DNA of 64,000 nt from the NCBI GenBank assembly GCA_047777345.1, contig JBKEEJ010000002.1:218056-282055 (forward strand). The letters are read 5' to 3'. Below, piece after piece: positions 38,424 to 48,965 of the stretch. Numbering within the stretch: position 1 is the stretch's first letter; each line of letters starts with the position of its first letter. The notes beneath the pieces are model-generated. The model searched no databases. It was not told the origin of the DNA and was given only the letters and a program-made list of their open reading frames with translations. Source of the DNA: Anaerocolumna sp047777345 (GTDB taxonomy: Bacteria; Bacillota; Clostridia; Lachnospirales; Lachnospiraceae). Made by a program: the position numbers and the translations under genes.

Positions 38424-38452
38424 ATTCTAACACGAATCTTTCGGAAAGTAAA
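38424..38452 (-). promoter_or_regulatory. Promoter of rnpB
   Basis: -35 TTTACT (38447-38452), 17 bases, -10 TAGAAT (38424-38429) on the minus strand; predicted start near 38417 matches the P1 helix 5' end. Confidence 0.75.
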
Positions 38453-38480
38453 GACTTAAGCAACAAATATTTACTGATTC

Positions 38481-40142
38481 CTAAACTTTAAAACAGCTTC
38501 CGCCAATAAACTCCCTTAAAATGGAATTCTGGGGTACCACTTCAGAACTTACTCCAAGAAAATAATCCAAAAATTTCAGTAACCTTTTGGCTTCCACATA
38601 CTCTTCCGAATCTCTGTCAATGCCAAAGAGAATAGGTTCCGCATACAGTTTCAAAACCGACAGCTCATAAATTAAAGCGGAATTAAACATAACATCGGCA
38701 TCTTCCTGGAAAGGGAAAATATATTCCTCCTCTCCTCTTCTTACGGAAGGCCACATATTAATGGTTTTCTGACCGGAAGCCCCTCTTGTTCTTGCATCCC
38801 GGATCATTCTTCTTAAAAGACGCAAATCCGTTGTGGTAATCCGGTTATGTTCGTCAATGTTAAGAGAGGTCAGGGCACTGATATATATTTTAAACTTTTT
38901 CTCCCTGGGAAGGCTGTAGGACAGCTTGTCATTCAGGCCATGAATGCCCTCAATTACCAGTATATCGGAAGCTCCCAAGGTTTTATAGTTTCCTCTGTAT
39001 TCCCGGTGGCCGGTTTTAAAATTAAAGCTTGGCAGTTCCACAGTCTTACCCCGTAGCAAATCTGTCATATCCCGGTTAAACGTTTCCAGATCAATGGCAT
39101 AAAGGGATTCATAGTTAGGTTTTCCTTCCTCATCAAGCGGTGTTTTATCTCTTTCCACAAAATAATCATCCACCGCAATTGGATGTGGATTTAAGCCGTG
39201 GGTCTTTAACTGGATGGACAAACGGTGGGAAAAGGTAGTTTTTCCCGAAGAAGAGGGCCCTGCTATCATAACCAGCTGCTTTCCGGACGCTTTAATCTGT
39301 TCGGCAATTTCTCCGATTTTCATTTCCTGAAGAGCTTCCTGAGTCAGAATTAAGTCATAGATTTTGCCATCCACAATGGCATCATTAAGTGCCCCTACCG
39401 ATTCAATTTCAAGGGCCTTAGACCACCTGTTGGTTTCCTGTAAAGTGGTAAACAGCTTTTCCTGTGGCTTAAAAGGCTTAACCGTGGTGGGATTTTTCTT
39501 CTCCGGAAGAAGCAGCATTAAGCCGCCTTCATATAAAAACAGATCAAAATACTTTAAATATCCGGTACTGGGAGGCATAAAACCGTAGTAATAGTCTTCA
39601 AAACCTTCCAGATTATATATATTGGCTTTGGATACACGGCGATACCGAAACAGCCGTTCCTTGTCATGCATTCCGTACTGCTTAAACAGCTCCATTGCAT
39701 CTGCAGTCCCTATGGTTTTTTTCGTAATGGGAAGGTCTTTCTCAATTAAGGATTGCATTTTTTCCTTAATAGCCCTGCACTGTTCTTCGGTTATGGGTTC
39801 TTTGGTATCCGTCTGGCAATACAGTCCGTTTCCGATGGAATATTCCACGGAAATTTTACGAATATTGGCTGACCCGATGACATTGTAAAATGCTTTTAAC
39901 AAAACCAGGGTCAGACCCCGTTTATAGGTTTTATGTCCGGCATCGTCCGCCGTGGTTACGAAACGGACTTTGCAGTCTTTTTGAACCTTTTTGTGCAGTT
40001 CACTTAAATGGTTATTTATAAAAGCCAATATAATATCTTCCTTATAATCTTTCTGATATTCCTTGCTAAGCTCCAATAAGGAAATTCCTTTGGGGTATTC
40101 TTTTACCTTGCCGTTAATTTCAACCTTTACTGTCTCTGCCAT
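38481..40142 (-). CDS. TGS-domain nucleoside (uridine) kinase family protein
   Basis: This 553-residue protein has residues 1-65 as a TGS-like ubiquitin fold (VEINGKVKEYPKGISLLELS) and a following segment resembling the threonyl-tRNA synthetase second additional domain. The C-terminal half is a uridine kinase/phosphoribulokinase P-loop domain with GPSSSGKTTFSHRL near residue 290, AVDDYFVERDKTP and LPSFNFKTGHREY. The same architecture is widespread in Clostridia as nucleoside kinase. The substrate is not certain. The gene is alone, between rnpB and trmK. Confidence 0.85.
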   Translation of the reverse strand: MAETVKVEINGKVKEYPKGISLLELSKEYQKDYKEDIILAFINNHLSELHKKVQKDCKVRFVTTADDAGHKTYKRGLTLVLLKAFYNVIGSANIRKISVEYSIGNGLYCQTDTKEPITEEQCRAIKEKMQSLIEKDLPITKKTIGTADAMELFKQYGMHDKERLFRYRRVSKANIYNLEGFEDYYYGFMPPSTGYLKYFDLFLYEGGLMLLLPEKKNPTTVKPFKPQEKLFTTLQETNRWSKALEIESVGALNDAIVDGKIYDLILTQEALQEMKIGEIAEQIKASGKQLVMIAGPSSSGKTTFSHRLSIQLKTHGLNPHPIAVDDYFVERDKTPLDEEGKPNYESLYAIDLETFNRDMTDLLRGKTVELPSFNFKTGHREYRGNYKTLGASDILVIEGIHGLNDKLSYSLPREKKFKIYISALTSLNIDEHNRITTTDLRLLRRMIRDARTRGASGQKTINMWPSVRRGEEEYIFPFQEDADVMFNSALIYELSVLKLYAEPILFGIDRDSEEYVEAKRLLKFLDYFLGVSSEVVPQNSILREFIGGSCFKV

Positions 40143-40320
40143 ATAAACCTCCTTCCAAGTGCTTCCGATAGTTGTAGAACTCTTTTTTACGTAATTCTAG
40201 TCCGTTTACATGCAATTGATTAAGCGCAAAAAAATAAAGAACATTAACAGCCGGTCCTGTTCAGGAGTTTCCCAAATATCCAACAGTATACCCGGAATTT
40301 CCACAGATCTATCTGGCCGG

Positions 40321-41013
40321 TTACTCAAAATATGCCAATGCTTCCCTGATATAAGCCAGACTTTTGTTTACTTCTTTTAATCTGGCTTCTGTTTTTTTAG
40401 TAGGGACTGCCTTTAGTTCCACTAATACATCATTTAAAATTCTGCATTCCCTCATTAAGTACTCCAGCATAAGGGGTTCTTTTTGCTCTAATAACAACTT
40501 GCCAAACTGATAATGGATTTCTCTTTCATAGTTTTGCGTTCCAGGTTCTGCCCTCATAATAAAATAATATTTTCCGTCTTCCTTCACCATTTGCTCACTT
40601 TTTATGGAAAATCCAATTTTATGAATAAATCTTCGGACCAGAAAAATTTCAGACTGAGGCTGCAAAACCAGTTCACTGCATTTACGAACAGTATTTAATC
40701 CTTCCTTAAGTATCCTGACTGTCAGTGCCCCGCCCATTCCCGCTATTAATATGGTATCGGCTTCCCCAGGCTTTAGCTGATATAAGCCATCAGAAAGCCT
40801 GGTTTCTATCCGGCTGCCGTAACCATAATAATTAATATTTTCAGAAGCCCGCAAAATGGGACCTTTATTTACGTCCATTGCAATTACACTCGGAGCTATG
40901 TCATTACGGATTAAATAAATCGATATGTAGGCATGATCACATCCTACATCGGCAACCCGGTTCCCAGCTGTGATAGTATCTGCAACTGCTTGTAAACGCT
41001 TTGATAATCGCAT
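40321..41013 (-). CDS. trmK: tRNA (adenine-22-N1)-methyltransferase
   Basis: This 230-residue class I SAM methyltransferase starts with RLQAVADTITAGNRVADVGCDHAYI, whose VADVGCDHAY is the TrmK SAM loop; LIAGMGG is the motif IV region and LVLQPQ follows. It methylates A22 of tRNA. Start 41013 is preferred (GAGG five bases upstream) over 41040, which has no ribosome site. It follows rpoD in the usual Clostridia order; the Nif3-like gene that often comes next is not here. Confidence 0.92.
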   Translation of the reverse strand: MRLSKRLQAVADTITAGNRVADVGCDHAYISIYLIRNDIAPSVIAMDVNKGPILRASENINYYGYGSRIETRLSDGLYQLKPGEADTILIAGMGGALTVRILKEGLNTVRKCSELVLQPQSEIFLVRRFIHKIGFSIKSEQMVKEDGKYYFIMRAEPGTQNYEREIHYQFGKLLLEQKEPLMLEYLMRECRILNDVLVELKAVPTKKTEARLKEVNKSLAYIREALAYFE

Positions 41014-41080
41014 ATTTTCCTCTTTCTTTTGTTTGTTCATTTTATGCCAGGTTTTCTGGCCTTAATCTCTTATTCTGCCC

Positions 41081-42172
41081 TTATTCCAGATAATCTTTTA
41101 ATTTGCGGCTTCTGCTGGGGTGTCTTAACTTGCGCAGTGCCTTGGCTTCAATCTGACGTATACGCTCCCTGGTAACGTTAAATTCCTTGCCCACTTCTTC
41201 CAGAGTACGGGCTCGTCCATCGTCCAGACCAAAACGAAGTCTTAACACCTTTTGCTCCCTGTCCGTTAAAGTACCAAGTACGTCAATGAGCTGTTCTTTT
41301 AACAGGGTAAAAGCAGCTGCATCCGCCGGTACCGGCACATTGTCGTCCTGGATAAAATCACCCAGATGGCTGTCCTCTTCCTCACCAATAGGGGTCTCTA
41401 AGGATACCGGTTCCTGGGAAATCTTTTGAATCTCCCGAACTCTTTCTACCGGAATATGCATCTCCTCGGCCACTTCCTCCGGTGTTGGCTCCCTGCCTAA
41501 TTCCTGCAGAAGCTGTCTTTGCACACGAATCAGCTTATTAATTGTTTCCACCATATGAACCGGAATTCTTATGGTTCTGGCCTGATCTGCTATGGCTCTT
41601 GTAATAGCCTGCCTGATCCACCATGTGGCATAGGTGCTGAATTTAAAGCCTTTGGTATAATCAAACTTTTCCACTGCCTTAATTAAGCCCAAATTGCCCT
41701 CCTGAATTAAATCCAGAAACATCATGCCTCTGCCCACATAGCGTTTCGCAATGCTGACAACCAGACGAAGATTAGCTTCCGCAAGCCGCTTTTTTGCTTC
41801 CACATCTCCGTCTTTCATTCTTTTTGCCAGTTCAATTTCCTCATCGGCGCTCAGTAAAGGTACCTTACCGATTTCCTTTAAATACATTCTTACCGGGTCA
41901 TCAATGCTGATTCCTTCCGGTATGGAAAAATCAATGTCCTCCAGGTCTTCATCCTCATCCAGTAAAACCTCGTCATCGTCATCCGTAATACGGAGTACAT
42001 CCACATTATTTGCCTCAAGATATTCATAGATCCTTTCAACCATTGAAGGATCCAAATCATAATCAATAAAAAAATCATTGATTTCCTGAAATTCAAGTAC
42101 GTTTTTCTTCTTTCTCGCATAAGCTAACAAGTCTTTAAGTTTTTCCGAAAATTTAACCATGCTCTCATCCAT
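41081..42172 (-). CDS. rpoD: RNA polymerase primary sigma factor
   Basis: This 363-residue sigma-70 has an acidic N-terminal region, region 1.2 DPVRMYLKEIGKVPLLS, region 2 FLDLIQEGNLGLIKAVEKFDY and YATWWIRQAITRAIADQ, region 3 and region 4 REQKVLRLRFGLDDG with the helix-turn-helix TLEEVGKEFNVTRERIRQIE. It is the housekeeping sigma factor and explains the consensus -35/-10 boxes seen throughout. AAGGAGG lies upstream. It forms an operon with dnaG (before) and trmK (after). Confidence 0.97.
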   Translation of the reverse strand: MDESMVKFSEKLKDLLAYARKKKNVLEFQEINDFFIDYDLDPSMVERIYEYLEANNVDVLRITDDDDEVLLDEDEDLEDIDFSIPEGISIDDPVRMYLKEIGKVPLLSADEEIELAKRMKDGDVEAKKRLAEANLRLVVSIAKRYVGRGMMFLDLIQEGNLGLIKAVEKFDYTKGFKFSTYATWWIRQAITRAIADQARTIRIPVHMVETINKLIRVQRQLLQELGREPTPEEVAEEMHIPVERVREIQKISQEPVSLETPIGEEEDSHLGDFIQDDNVPVPADAAAFTLLKEQLIDVLGTLTDREQKVLRLRFGLDDGRARTLEEVGKEFNVTRERIRQIEAKALRKLRHPSRSRKLKDYLE

Positions 42173-42317
42173 TATTTATCTATCCTCCTTAAGAGTAGCT
42201 ACCATATCCGCAGTTACACCCCCGAAAAACCCTGCCAGCTCATCCTACCAGCAGCAAACCCTTGATCTTCAGGGAATCACTTTTTATCTTGATGCAAATC
42301 CTTGATTTACTTGTATT

Positions 42318-44106
42318 TTAACCATCACCAAAAGAAATATGCAGTTTCTGTAAGTCAGCCTGTTGCCGGATGATTTGCTGAAGAGCCTGAACATCATTAT
42401 TTTCAATGGCTTTCTTACTTTGCAAATCCAAACTGTTTTTGCGGATTCGCATCACAATTTCCTCCAGTGCTCTTCTCCGCTCCAAATCACTCATTTCTCC
42501 CTGCATTTCCATGTTGAACAAAGAGGCAACTTCATTCTGCTCTTCTATGCTTTCAAAATGATTGATTATTTTAGCCGGTGTCACTATACGTTCTGTCTCA
42601 TACTGCTCAAAGAGCATGCTGGCTACCTGCTGGTATAGCTCCTCGGTAAAATCTGCCGGGTTTATTATCCCTTTTATCTTATCAAAAATACTTGTATCTT
42701 CAATCAACCAGGTAAGAAGCATTTTCTGGGATTGTTTTATCCCGTCTTCCGGGTGTTGTTTCTGTCTTCCCGCCTCGTAGCTTTTCTTACTTGTTGCAGA
42801 TTGATTTCCAACTACTATCTGAGCTCCATATCGATTTACCAGTCTTCTCAAATTTTCAAATCCTATCATATATTTGGAAGCAACGGCTTCGATATAGATG
42901 TTTCTTTCAATTTCTTCCGAAAATACCAGTAATTTTTTTGCCACTTCATTAAAAAAACGGGTTTTTTGCTCAGGGTCGTTAAGATCATACTCCCTTTCCA
43001 AAACGTCTACCTCAAACAAAAAAGCATTCTGGGCCGTATCCAGCCTTTTTTGAAATTCTTCTGCTCCCAGGGCCTTAATAAACTCATCCGGGTCCTTATA
43101 GGGCTTCATATTAACCACTTTTACGCTTAACCCGGCATCCTTTAAAATAGGAATTGCCCTTAAAGTGGCTTTCGTTCCCGCCTCATCACTGTCGTAAGTT
43201 AACAAGACTTCACTTGTATAGCGTTTCAGCAAATTAGCCTGCAGGCCGGTAAAGGCAGTACCTAAAGATGCCACCGCATTGGTAAAGCCAGCCTGATGCA
43301 GTGCGATTACATCCATATATCCTTCGCAGATAATCATATTGGGTTTTCTGGAAAGTCTGGCCTTATTTAATCCATACAGGTTTCTGCTTTTGTCAAAAAG
43401 TTTGGTTTCAGGAGAATTTAAGTATTTCGGATTTCCGTCTCCCATAACCCGGCCGCCAAAACCGATTACCCGGTTGTTTACGTCCATAATGGGATACATA
43501 ACCCGGTTCCAGAACTTGTCATACACTTTTCTGGTCTCGTCAAAGCTGATTAAACCGGATTCCCGCAATATGCCGTCATCATATCCCAGATGCTTTAAAT
43601 ACTGGTATAAGTCATCTCCGGTTTTATTGGAATAACCTAACCCAAACTGCTTTATGGTTTCATCGGTAATTTTCCTTTCTTTTAAATACCGGTAAGCAGC
43701 TTGTCCCCTTTCTGACTTTAACTGATAGTAGTAATACTTGGCTGCTTCCTTATTAATTTCCAGCAATCTGTTTTTAATGCTTAGCTTCTTTTTTTCTTCT
43801 TCACTGTATTCCGCTTCCGGAAGCGTTATCCCCGCTCTTGCGGCTAAAAACTTTAAAGCTTCCACAAAAGTATAGTTTTCATACTCCATTATAAAGGTAA
43901 ACACATTTCCCCCAACCCCGCAGCCAAAACAATGATACATCTGTTTCTGGCTGCTTACGCTAAAAGACGGGGTTTTTTTCATTATGAAACGGACAGAGCC
44001 CCATATGGCTGGCGCCTTTTTTCTGAAGTTTGACATAGGAACCAATGACGTCCACTATATCGTTTTTCATTCTGACTTCTTCCACTAGCTCTTCAGGATA
44101 AAACAT
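42318..44106 (-). CDS. dnaG: DNA primase (one +1 frameshift)
   Basis: About 595 residues result once one T is removed from the T7 run at 43973-43979. The true start at 44106 gives MFYPEELVEEVRMKNDIVDVI; the zinc-binding residues read Cys in GLCPFH before the error and CFGCGVGG after it. The TOPRIM core follows (IICEGYMDV, LLTYDSDEAGTKA) and a C-terminal DnaB-binding domain. The enzyme makes RNA primers at the replication fork and is essential, so a true frameshift is not credible. It lies between dgt and rpoD in the standard macromolecular synthesis operon. Confidence 0.93.
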
Positions 44107-44254
44107 GGAACTCTCCTTCCTTGTAAATCAAAATATTAAGATAATGAATTTTTTTCTTTCTGAACGGATTGTTTGTTTTCTTCTTCTGTAACAAGTTGCT
44201 TTCTTACAAGAGTCCCGAAACAATTCCCTTGGCAAGTTATCCATAAACACCACA

Positions 44255-45304
44255 CTAATAAATGCTCCAGGATCTTGGTATGGACAATTCTTTAAACTTG
44301 GCAATGGCATAACGGTCTGTCATGCCTGCAATATAATCACAAACCACCCTGGTGGCAGTCTCTCCTTTGTTATCTATCATATAAAGGTATTCTTCCGGCA
44401 AAAGTTCCAGATTTTTCGTATAATATTCAAACAGATAGGCAATCATAGCTTCTACCTTCGGTTCTTCCCCTTTGGCCACCGGATTGGTATACACACTTTT
44501 AAACATGTACTCTCTCATGCCCATCATGGCACGCTCTATCTTAGGAGACATTTTAATGTCATCCGTACCTTCACTGCAAGTTACAATATCATGAATAATG
44601 GTATTAATCCGTTCTCTTAAACTATGTCCTAATACATCCGTAAATTCTTTCGGTATATCTTCCTCTTTTATAATATGTCCCCGAATGGCATCGTCGATAT
44701 CGTGATTAATATAGGCTATCTTATCCGAAATACGGACAATTTTTCCTTCCAAAGTGGACGGACTGCTTTTGGTCTTGTGATTTAATATGCCGTCCCTTAC
44801 TTCTTTCGTAAGGTTTAAGCCTTTTCCGTGGTTTTCCAAAAGCTCCACCACCCGTATGCTTTGCTTATGGTGTTCAAAGCCTCCGGGACAAATCCGGTTT
44901 AGCGCACGCTCCCCCGCATGCCCAAAAGGGGTATGTCCAAGATCATGTCCTAATGCAATGGCTTCTGTCAGATCCTCATTCAGGCGAAGGGCTCTGGCTA
45001 TAGTTCTGGCATTCTGGGATACCTCTAAGGTATGGGTAAGCCTTGTCCTGTAATGATCTCCTTCCGGAGCCAGAAATACCTGGGTTTTATGTTTCAGCCT
45101 TCGAAAAGACTTGGAATGGAGAATCCGGTCTCTGTCCCTCTGATAATCGGTACGAATATCGCAGGGCTCCTCATAGACATCCCTGCCCATGGAACAGTCA
45201 CTAAAAGCTGCATAAGGACTTAAGTATTCATGTTCCCTTTGCTCCTGCTTCTGGCGCAAATTGAGCTTTTTCTCAACATTATTTTGTTCCATTTGCTCCT
45301 TCAT
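44255..45304 (-). CDS. dgt: Deoxyguanosinetriphosphate triphosphohydrolase-like protein
   Basis: This 349-residue HD-domain enzyme has metal-binding residues in RLTHTLEVSQ, HDLGHTPFGHAGE and the later Asp in NHDIDD. RILHSKSFRRLKHKTQVF precedes them, as in the dGTPase-like family. It removes triphosphate from dNTPs. Start 45304 (GGGAG five bases upstream) is chosen over 45316. It is first in the dgt-dnaG-rpoD-trmK row. The substrate preference among dNTPs is not visible. Confidence 0.93.
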   Translation of the reverse strand: MKEQMEQNNVEKKLNLRQKQEQREHEYLSPYAAFSDCSMGRDVYEEPCDIRTDYQRDRDRILHSKSFRRLKHKTQVFLAPEGDHYRTRLTHTLEVSQNARTIARALRLNEDLTEAIALGHDLGHTPFGHAGERALNRICPGGFEHHKQSIRVVELLENHGKGLNLTKEVRDGILNHKTKSSPSTLEGKIVRISDKIAYINHDIDDAIRGHIIKEEDIPKEFTDVLGHSLRERINTIIHDIVTCSEGTDDIKMSPKIERAMMGMREYMFKSVYTNPVAKGEEPKVEAMIAYLFEYYTKNLELLPEEYLYMIDNKGETATRVVCDYIAGMTDRYAIAKFKELSIPRSWSIY

Positions 45305-45316
45305 TCCAACTCCCAT

Positions 45317-45844
45317 CTGCGTGCCAAACGCACGTCTTAAAATGAAATCTTAAAATTATCCCTTTGAATTTTAAATCAAGATTTATAAACCAAATTCTTT
45401 TAAACCGAATTCTATTGTAATAACGCCCGGACAAAACATATTGCCTGTCCAAACTTTTTGTAATCACAAGCCCCGAAATTATGGCTCCCTTATTCATATG
45501 TAATCTTGTAGTACCTATATTATATATATTCTACAAAACTTAAGAATTTCCTTTTTTATTTTATAAATTTATATTTTATGCACAAACTTACCGGATTATT
45601 CTGCACCCGGCTTGTCTCTTTTCCTCAGGTTAAGCACATTCCGTATGTATATTTGCTGTCCTGACCCTTATTTCAAGAAAGGCAAATTTCAAGAAAACAT
45701 TTGGAAAGCGTAATTCAAATGAAATCCAAAATAATATTTTAAAAGTGCAAATGAAAAATAAAAATTACACAAAGTTATTTCAAATACGCACAAGTAAAAA
45801 GCACACTCCAAAAAGTCATATAGATGGCCCAAATTCTTAGAAAT
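45317..45844. other. Gap without a recognised gene
   Basis: About 530 AT-rich bases lie upstream of dgt and beyond the SDR terminator. A 72-residue frame at 45279-45497 overlaps dgt, has no ribosome site and no family features. The dgt promoter must lie here; a TATAAT-like box near 45519-45530 lacks a good -35. Confidence 0.45.
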
Positions 45845-45888
45845 AAAAATCGCTGATTATAGCCTTTTGCTATATAATCAACGATTTT
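45845..45888 (-). terminator. Terminator of the feoA-feoB-SDR operon
   Basis: A long stem pairs AAATCGTTGATTATA-TAGC with GCTATAATCAGCGATTT around AAAAG, with a T run on the minus strand, 18 bases after the SDR stop. Confidence 0.88.
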
Positions 45889-45906
45889 AATAAGAAATTA
45901 CAAAAA

Positions 45907-46635
45907 CTATTCTCCTTCATATTTCCAGCCATAGTCGTTATGATAAATCATAAGTTTTGTCATTCCACCGTCAATGGTTATATTTTCACCATTGATAAAT
46001 CCGCTGTCCTCGCTGCAAAGAAATAAAACGGCCTTTGCAATATCCATGGGATTTCCGATTCTTTTTACCGGGTGCTGGTTTTCATCTGCCTTGCTCCAGG
46101 TCCCCATGGTGGTATCAATCCAGCCCGGCGCTATGGAATTTACCCGGACTTTTCCTTTAAGGCTTACGGCCAAAGCATGGGTCAGGGCAGTAATTCCTCC
46201 CTTGGCAGCCGTATAACTTTCCGTATCGGCCTGGGACATAAATGCTCTGGAGGAAGATATGTTTACTATGGCACCTTTTTCGTTAAAGTGATCTTTAAAT
46301 AATTTGGTAAGCTGGTAAGGCGCCGTCACGCCCACCCGCAGCACATAATTAAAATCATCAAAACTGCAGCCGGATAAAATGCCTTTTCGGCTTAAACAGG
46401 CATTATTGATTAAGTAATCAATTTTACCAAATTTTTCGAGCACTTCGCAAGCAAAACGATTTAAGTTATCTTCCTCGGCTATGTCACCCTGAAAATAAAG
46501 GTCTGTCTCTGCTTTATTGGAATCCTTATCAATAACAGCCACTTTTGCTCCCGCTGCCCTAAATTCTTCCGTAATGGTTTTTCCAATTCCATTGGCTCCT
46601 CCCGTTATTACGGCAACTTTATCCTTAAAATTCAT
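45907..46635 (-). CDS. Short-chain dehydrogenase/reductase
   Basis: This 242-residue classical SDR has VITGGANGIGKT for NAD(P), LINNACLSR, catalytic Ser in VNISSSRAF and YTAAKGG (Tyr-x-x-x-Lys), and a C-terminal FINGENITIDGGMTK typical of FabG-like enzymes. The substrate is not known. It starts 34 bases after feoB with GGGAGG upstream, and the next terminator lies after it, so it is probably co-transcribed with feoAB and iron-regulated. Confidence 0.88.
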   Translation of the reverse strand: MNFKDKVAVITGGANGIGKTITEEFRAAGAKVAVIDKDSNKAETDLYFQGDIAEEDNLNRFACEVLEKFGKIDYLINNACLSRKGILSGCSFDDFNYVLRVGVTAPYQLTKLFKDHFNEKGAIVNISSSRAFMSQADTESYTAAKGGITALTHALAVSLKGKVRVNSIAPGWIDTTMGTWSKADENQHPVKRIGNPMDIAKAVLFLCSEDSGFINGENITIDGGMTKLMIYHNDYGWKYEGE

Positions 46636-46669
46636 CTGGTTTCCTCCCTTTAAATATCTTTAGCGTTCA

Positions 46670-48712
46670 TTACAGAAACAAACTGCCTGTCTGATAAACC
46701 AAAACCGCTGCCACCCATGCAACAGCAAGCTGAAAAAGAATAGTAAATATGGTTCTTTTTACCGAATTTAATTCCCTGGCAATGACTCCTATGGCTGCAA
46801 CACAAGGGGTATACAACAGGCAAAATACCATCAACGCATAGGCATTTAGCGGGCCAAAACCGGTCGGCTGCAACATGCTTGCCATGGTTCTCATGCCTTC
46901 GGCAGAATTAATGTTAGAAATTCCATATAAAACACTGAAACTGGATACAACCACTTCTTTTGCTGCCAGGCCGGAAATCAAAGCCACAGCCACCTGCCAA
47001 AGCCCCAGTCCCGCAGGCTTTAACACCGGCACCAGATAATGACCGAAAAGAGCTCCAAAACTTTGGGACATGTCATCCACCTTGCCGGTAATCCCAAAGT
47101 TTAAAATAAACCAAACAACAATAGATGCCAAAAATATGGTAGTGCCTGCTTTGCTTAAATAATCCTTTACCTTTTCCCATACGTAAATCATTATGGTTCT
47201 GCCGTTAGGTGCTTTATATTCGGGCAATTCTATCAGCAAATTATTGGTTGACTGATTATCCGCCAAAATGTCTAACCTATTCATAACAAAGGCAACAATT
47301 ATGCCCATTACCAGGCCTAATACATACATGGAAAAAGCGGCCAGTGACGCGTATTTTCCAAAAAACATGCCGGAAATCAGAACATAAATAGGGATTTTGG
47401 CGCTGCAGGACATAAAAGGAATTAACATAATGGTTCTTCTCCGGTCCTTTACATTTTCCAGAGTCCTGGATGCCATAACGGCAGGGACCGTACAGCCAAA
47501 TCCCAAAAGCATAGGGATAAATGCCCTGCCGGACAGGCCGATTTTTCCCATTAATCCGTTCATTACATATGCCACACGGGACATATAGCCGCTGTCTTCC
47601 AAAAAGGCCAGGGCCAAAAACAAAATAAAAATGTTGGGTAAGAAAGTTAAAATTCCGCCAACACCCGCAATAATTCCATCCACTACCAAAGAAGTCAGTA
47701 TCTCATTGGTACCAATTGAATTTAATATATCTAAAACAACCTTTGATAACATATCAAAGGCTATCTCAAATCCACCTTTTAACATATCTCCTATGGTAAA
47801 TGTCAAAAAGAAAACCAATGCCATAATAAGAAGGAAAATCGGCATTCCCAGATATTTATTGGTAAGAATACGGTCAACCTTATCGGTGGCCTCTTCCTTT
47901 CTGCTTTTATTTACCAGTACTTCTTTTATAATTTCTTCGATAAAATCATACTTTTGGTTAATGATTTCTTTTTCATAATTACGGTCCACATATTTGCCCA
48001 GATTCACCGGATACTGCTCCATAATCTGGGGGTCCTGCTCTAACATTTTAATAGCATACCACCGAACATTTTTTAAGTCCGGATATTTTTCCTTCAGTAA
48101 ATCCGAAATTTTCCTGATTCTGTATTCTATTACATTATTATAAACTATGGTCAGGTTTTTATTATCATTGAAAACGGATGCCCGCTTGTCATAGGGACTT
48201 TTTTGTTTCGTATCACTATTTACGGCCATTGCCGCTTCTTTCATTAATTGTTCAAGTCCAGTTTTCTTTCTGGCGGAAACTGGTACAACCGGTATTTTAA
48301 GCTTTTTTGACAACCGGTCTATGTCAATCTTCATTCCCCGCTCTTCAACGATATCCATCATATTTAACGCCAGCACTACTGGTTTTCCCAGTTCAATTAA
48401 TTGCAGCGTTAGGTATAAATTTCTCTCCAGGCAGGATGCATCTGCCACATCGATAATAACATCCACATCGTCAGTTAATATATACTCCCTCGTCAACTTT
48501 TCTTCCATAGTATAAGAAGTTAAACTATATGTTCCCGGCAAATCTACCAGTCTAAATATATGATTATGGAACTTAAAAGTCCCTTCTTTTTTCTCCACCG
48601 TTACACCAGGCCAATTAGCCACCTTAAGCTTGGCTCCTGTATAAGCATTAAAAAGAGTGGTCTTGCCACAATTGGGATTCCCCACAAAACCGATTTGCCG
48701 TTCTTCTTTCAT
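46670..48712 (-). CDS. feoB: Ferrous iron transporter B
   Basis: This 680-residue protein has a cytoplasmic G domain at the start: G1 GNPNCGKTTLFN, G3 DLPGTYSL, G4 NMMD. A helical GDI region follows (to about 270), then about eight to ten membrane segments with the two Gate regions (LPNIFILFLALAFLEDSGYMSR; AAKEVVVSS). It imports Fe2+ across the cytoplasmic membrane. The ATG overlaps the feoA stop as ATGA. No FeoC is present; an SDR gene takes the third place. Confidence 0.96.
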   Translation of the reverse strand: MKEERQIGFVGNPNCGKTTLFNAYTGAKLKVANWPGVTVEKKEGTFKFHNHIFRLVDLPGTYSLTSYTMEEKLTREYILTDDVDVIIDVADASCLERNLYLTLQLIELGKPVVLALNMMDIVEERGMKIDIDRLSKKLKIPVVPVSARKKTGLEQLMKEAAMAVNSDTKQKSPYDKRASVFNDNKNLTIVYNNVIEYRIRKISDLLKEKYPDLKNVRWYAIKMLEQDPQIMEQYPVNLGKYVDRNYEKEIINQKYDFIEEIIKEVLVNKSRKEEATDKVDRILTNKYLGMPIFLLIMALVFFLTFTIGDMLKGGFEIAFDMLSKVVLDILNSIGTNEILTSLVVDGIIAGVGGILTFLPNIFILFLALAFLEDSGYMSRVAYVMNGLMGKIGLSGRAFIPMLLGFGCTVPAVMASRTLENVKDRRRTIMLIPFMSCSAKIPIYVLISGMFFGKYASLAAFSMYVLGLVMGIIVAFVMNRLDILADNQSTNNLLIELPEYKAPNGRTIMIYVWEKVKDYLSKAGTTIFLASIVVWFILNFGITGKVDDMSQSFGALFGHYLVPVLKPAGLGLWQVAVALISGLAAKEVVVSSFSVLYGISNINSAEGMRTMASMLQPTGFGPLNAYALMVFCLLYTPCVAAIGVIARELNSVKRTIFTILFQLAVAWVAAVLVYQTGSLFL

Positions 48713-48936
48713 TTGGTCGCCTCCTCAATATAGATGGCCTGTGCTATTCTTTTCCCTATTGCCAACCTTGTCCCTCTGACTTTAAAAATTACTGCTCTGT
48801 CTGTATTCCGGTTCATTAACTGTATCTTTGTCCCATCGATTAATCCCAGTGCTTCCAGTCTGCGGCCGATCTGGGGTTCCAGCTTTAAATCTTTTACAAC
48901 ATAATACTCTCCAATCTGTCCGTCATTCAGAGTCAT
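48709..48936 (-). CDS. feoA: Ferrous iron transport protein A
   Basis: This 75-residue SH3-like protein has LKLEPQIGRRLEALGLIDGTKIQL and AVIFKVRGTRLAIGKRIAQ, the FeoA core; it supports FeoB, probably through its cytoplasmic domain. Start 48936 is chosen for AAAGGTGA upstream; the ATG at 48981 lies inside the Fur box and -10 region and cannot be used. Confidence 0.92.
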   Translation of the reverse strand: MTLNDGQIGEYYVVKDLKLEPQIGRRLEALGLIDGTKIQLMNRNTDRAVIFKVRGTRLAIGKRIAQAIYIEEATK

Positions 48937-48965
48937 AGCGGTCACCTTTCCAAATATTCTCTTAT

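Noticed and set aside
37879..38430. Long plus-strand frame of 183 codons
   Set aside because: It runs antisense through the RNase P RNA and has no ribosome site or family features.
45279..45497. 72-codon minus-strand frame upstream of dgt
   Set aside because: Overlaps dgt, no ribosome site, no recognisable protein.
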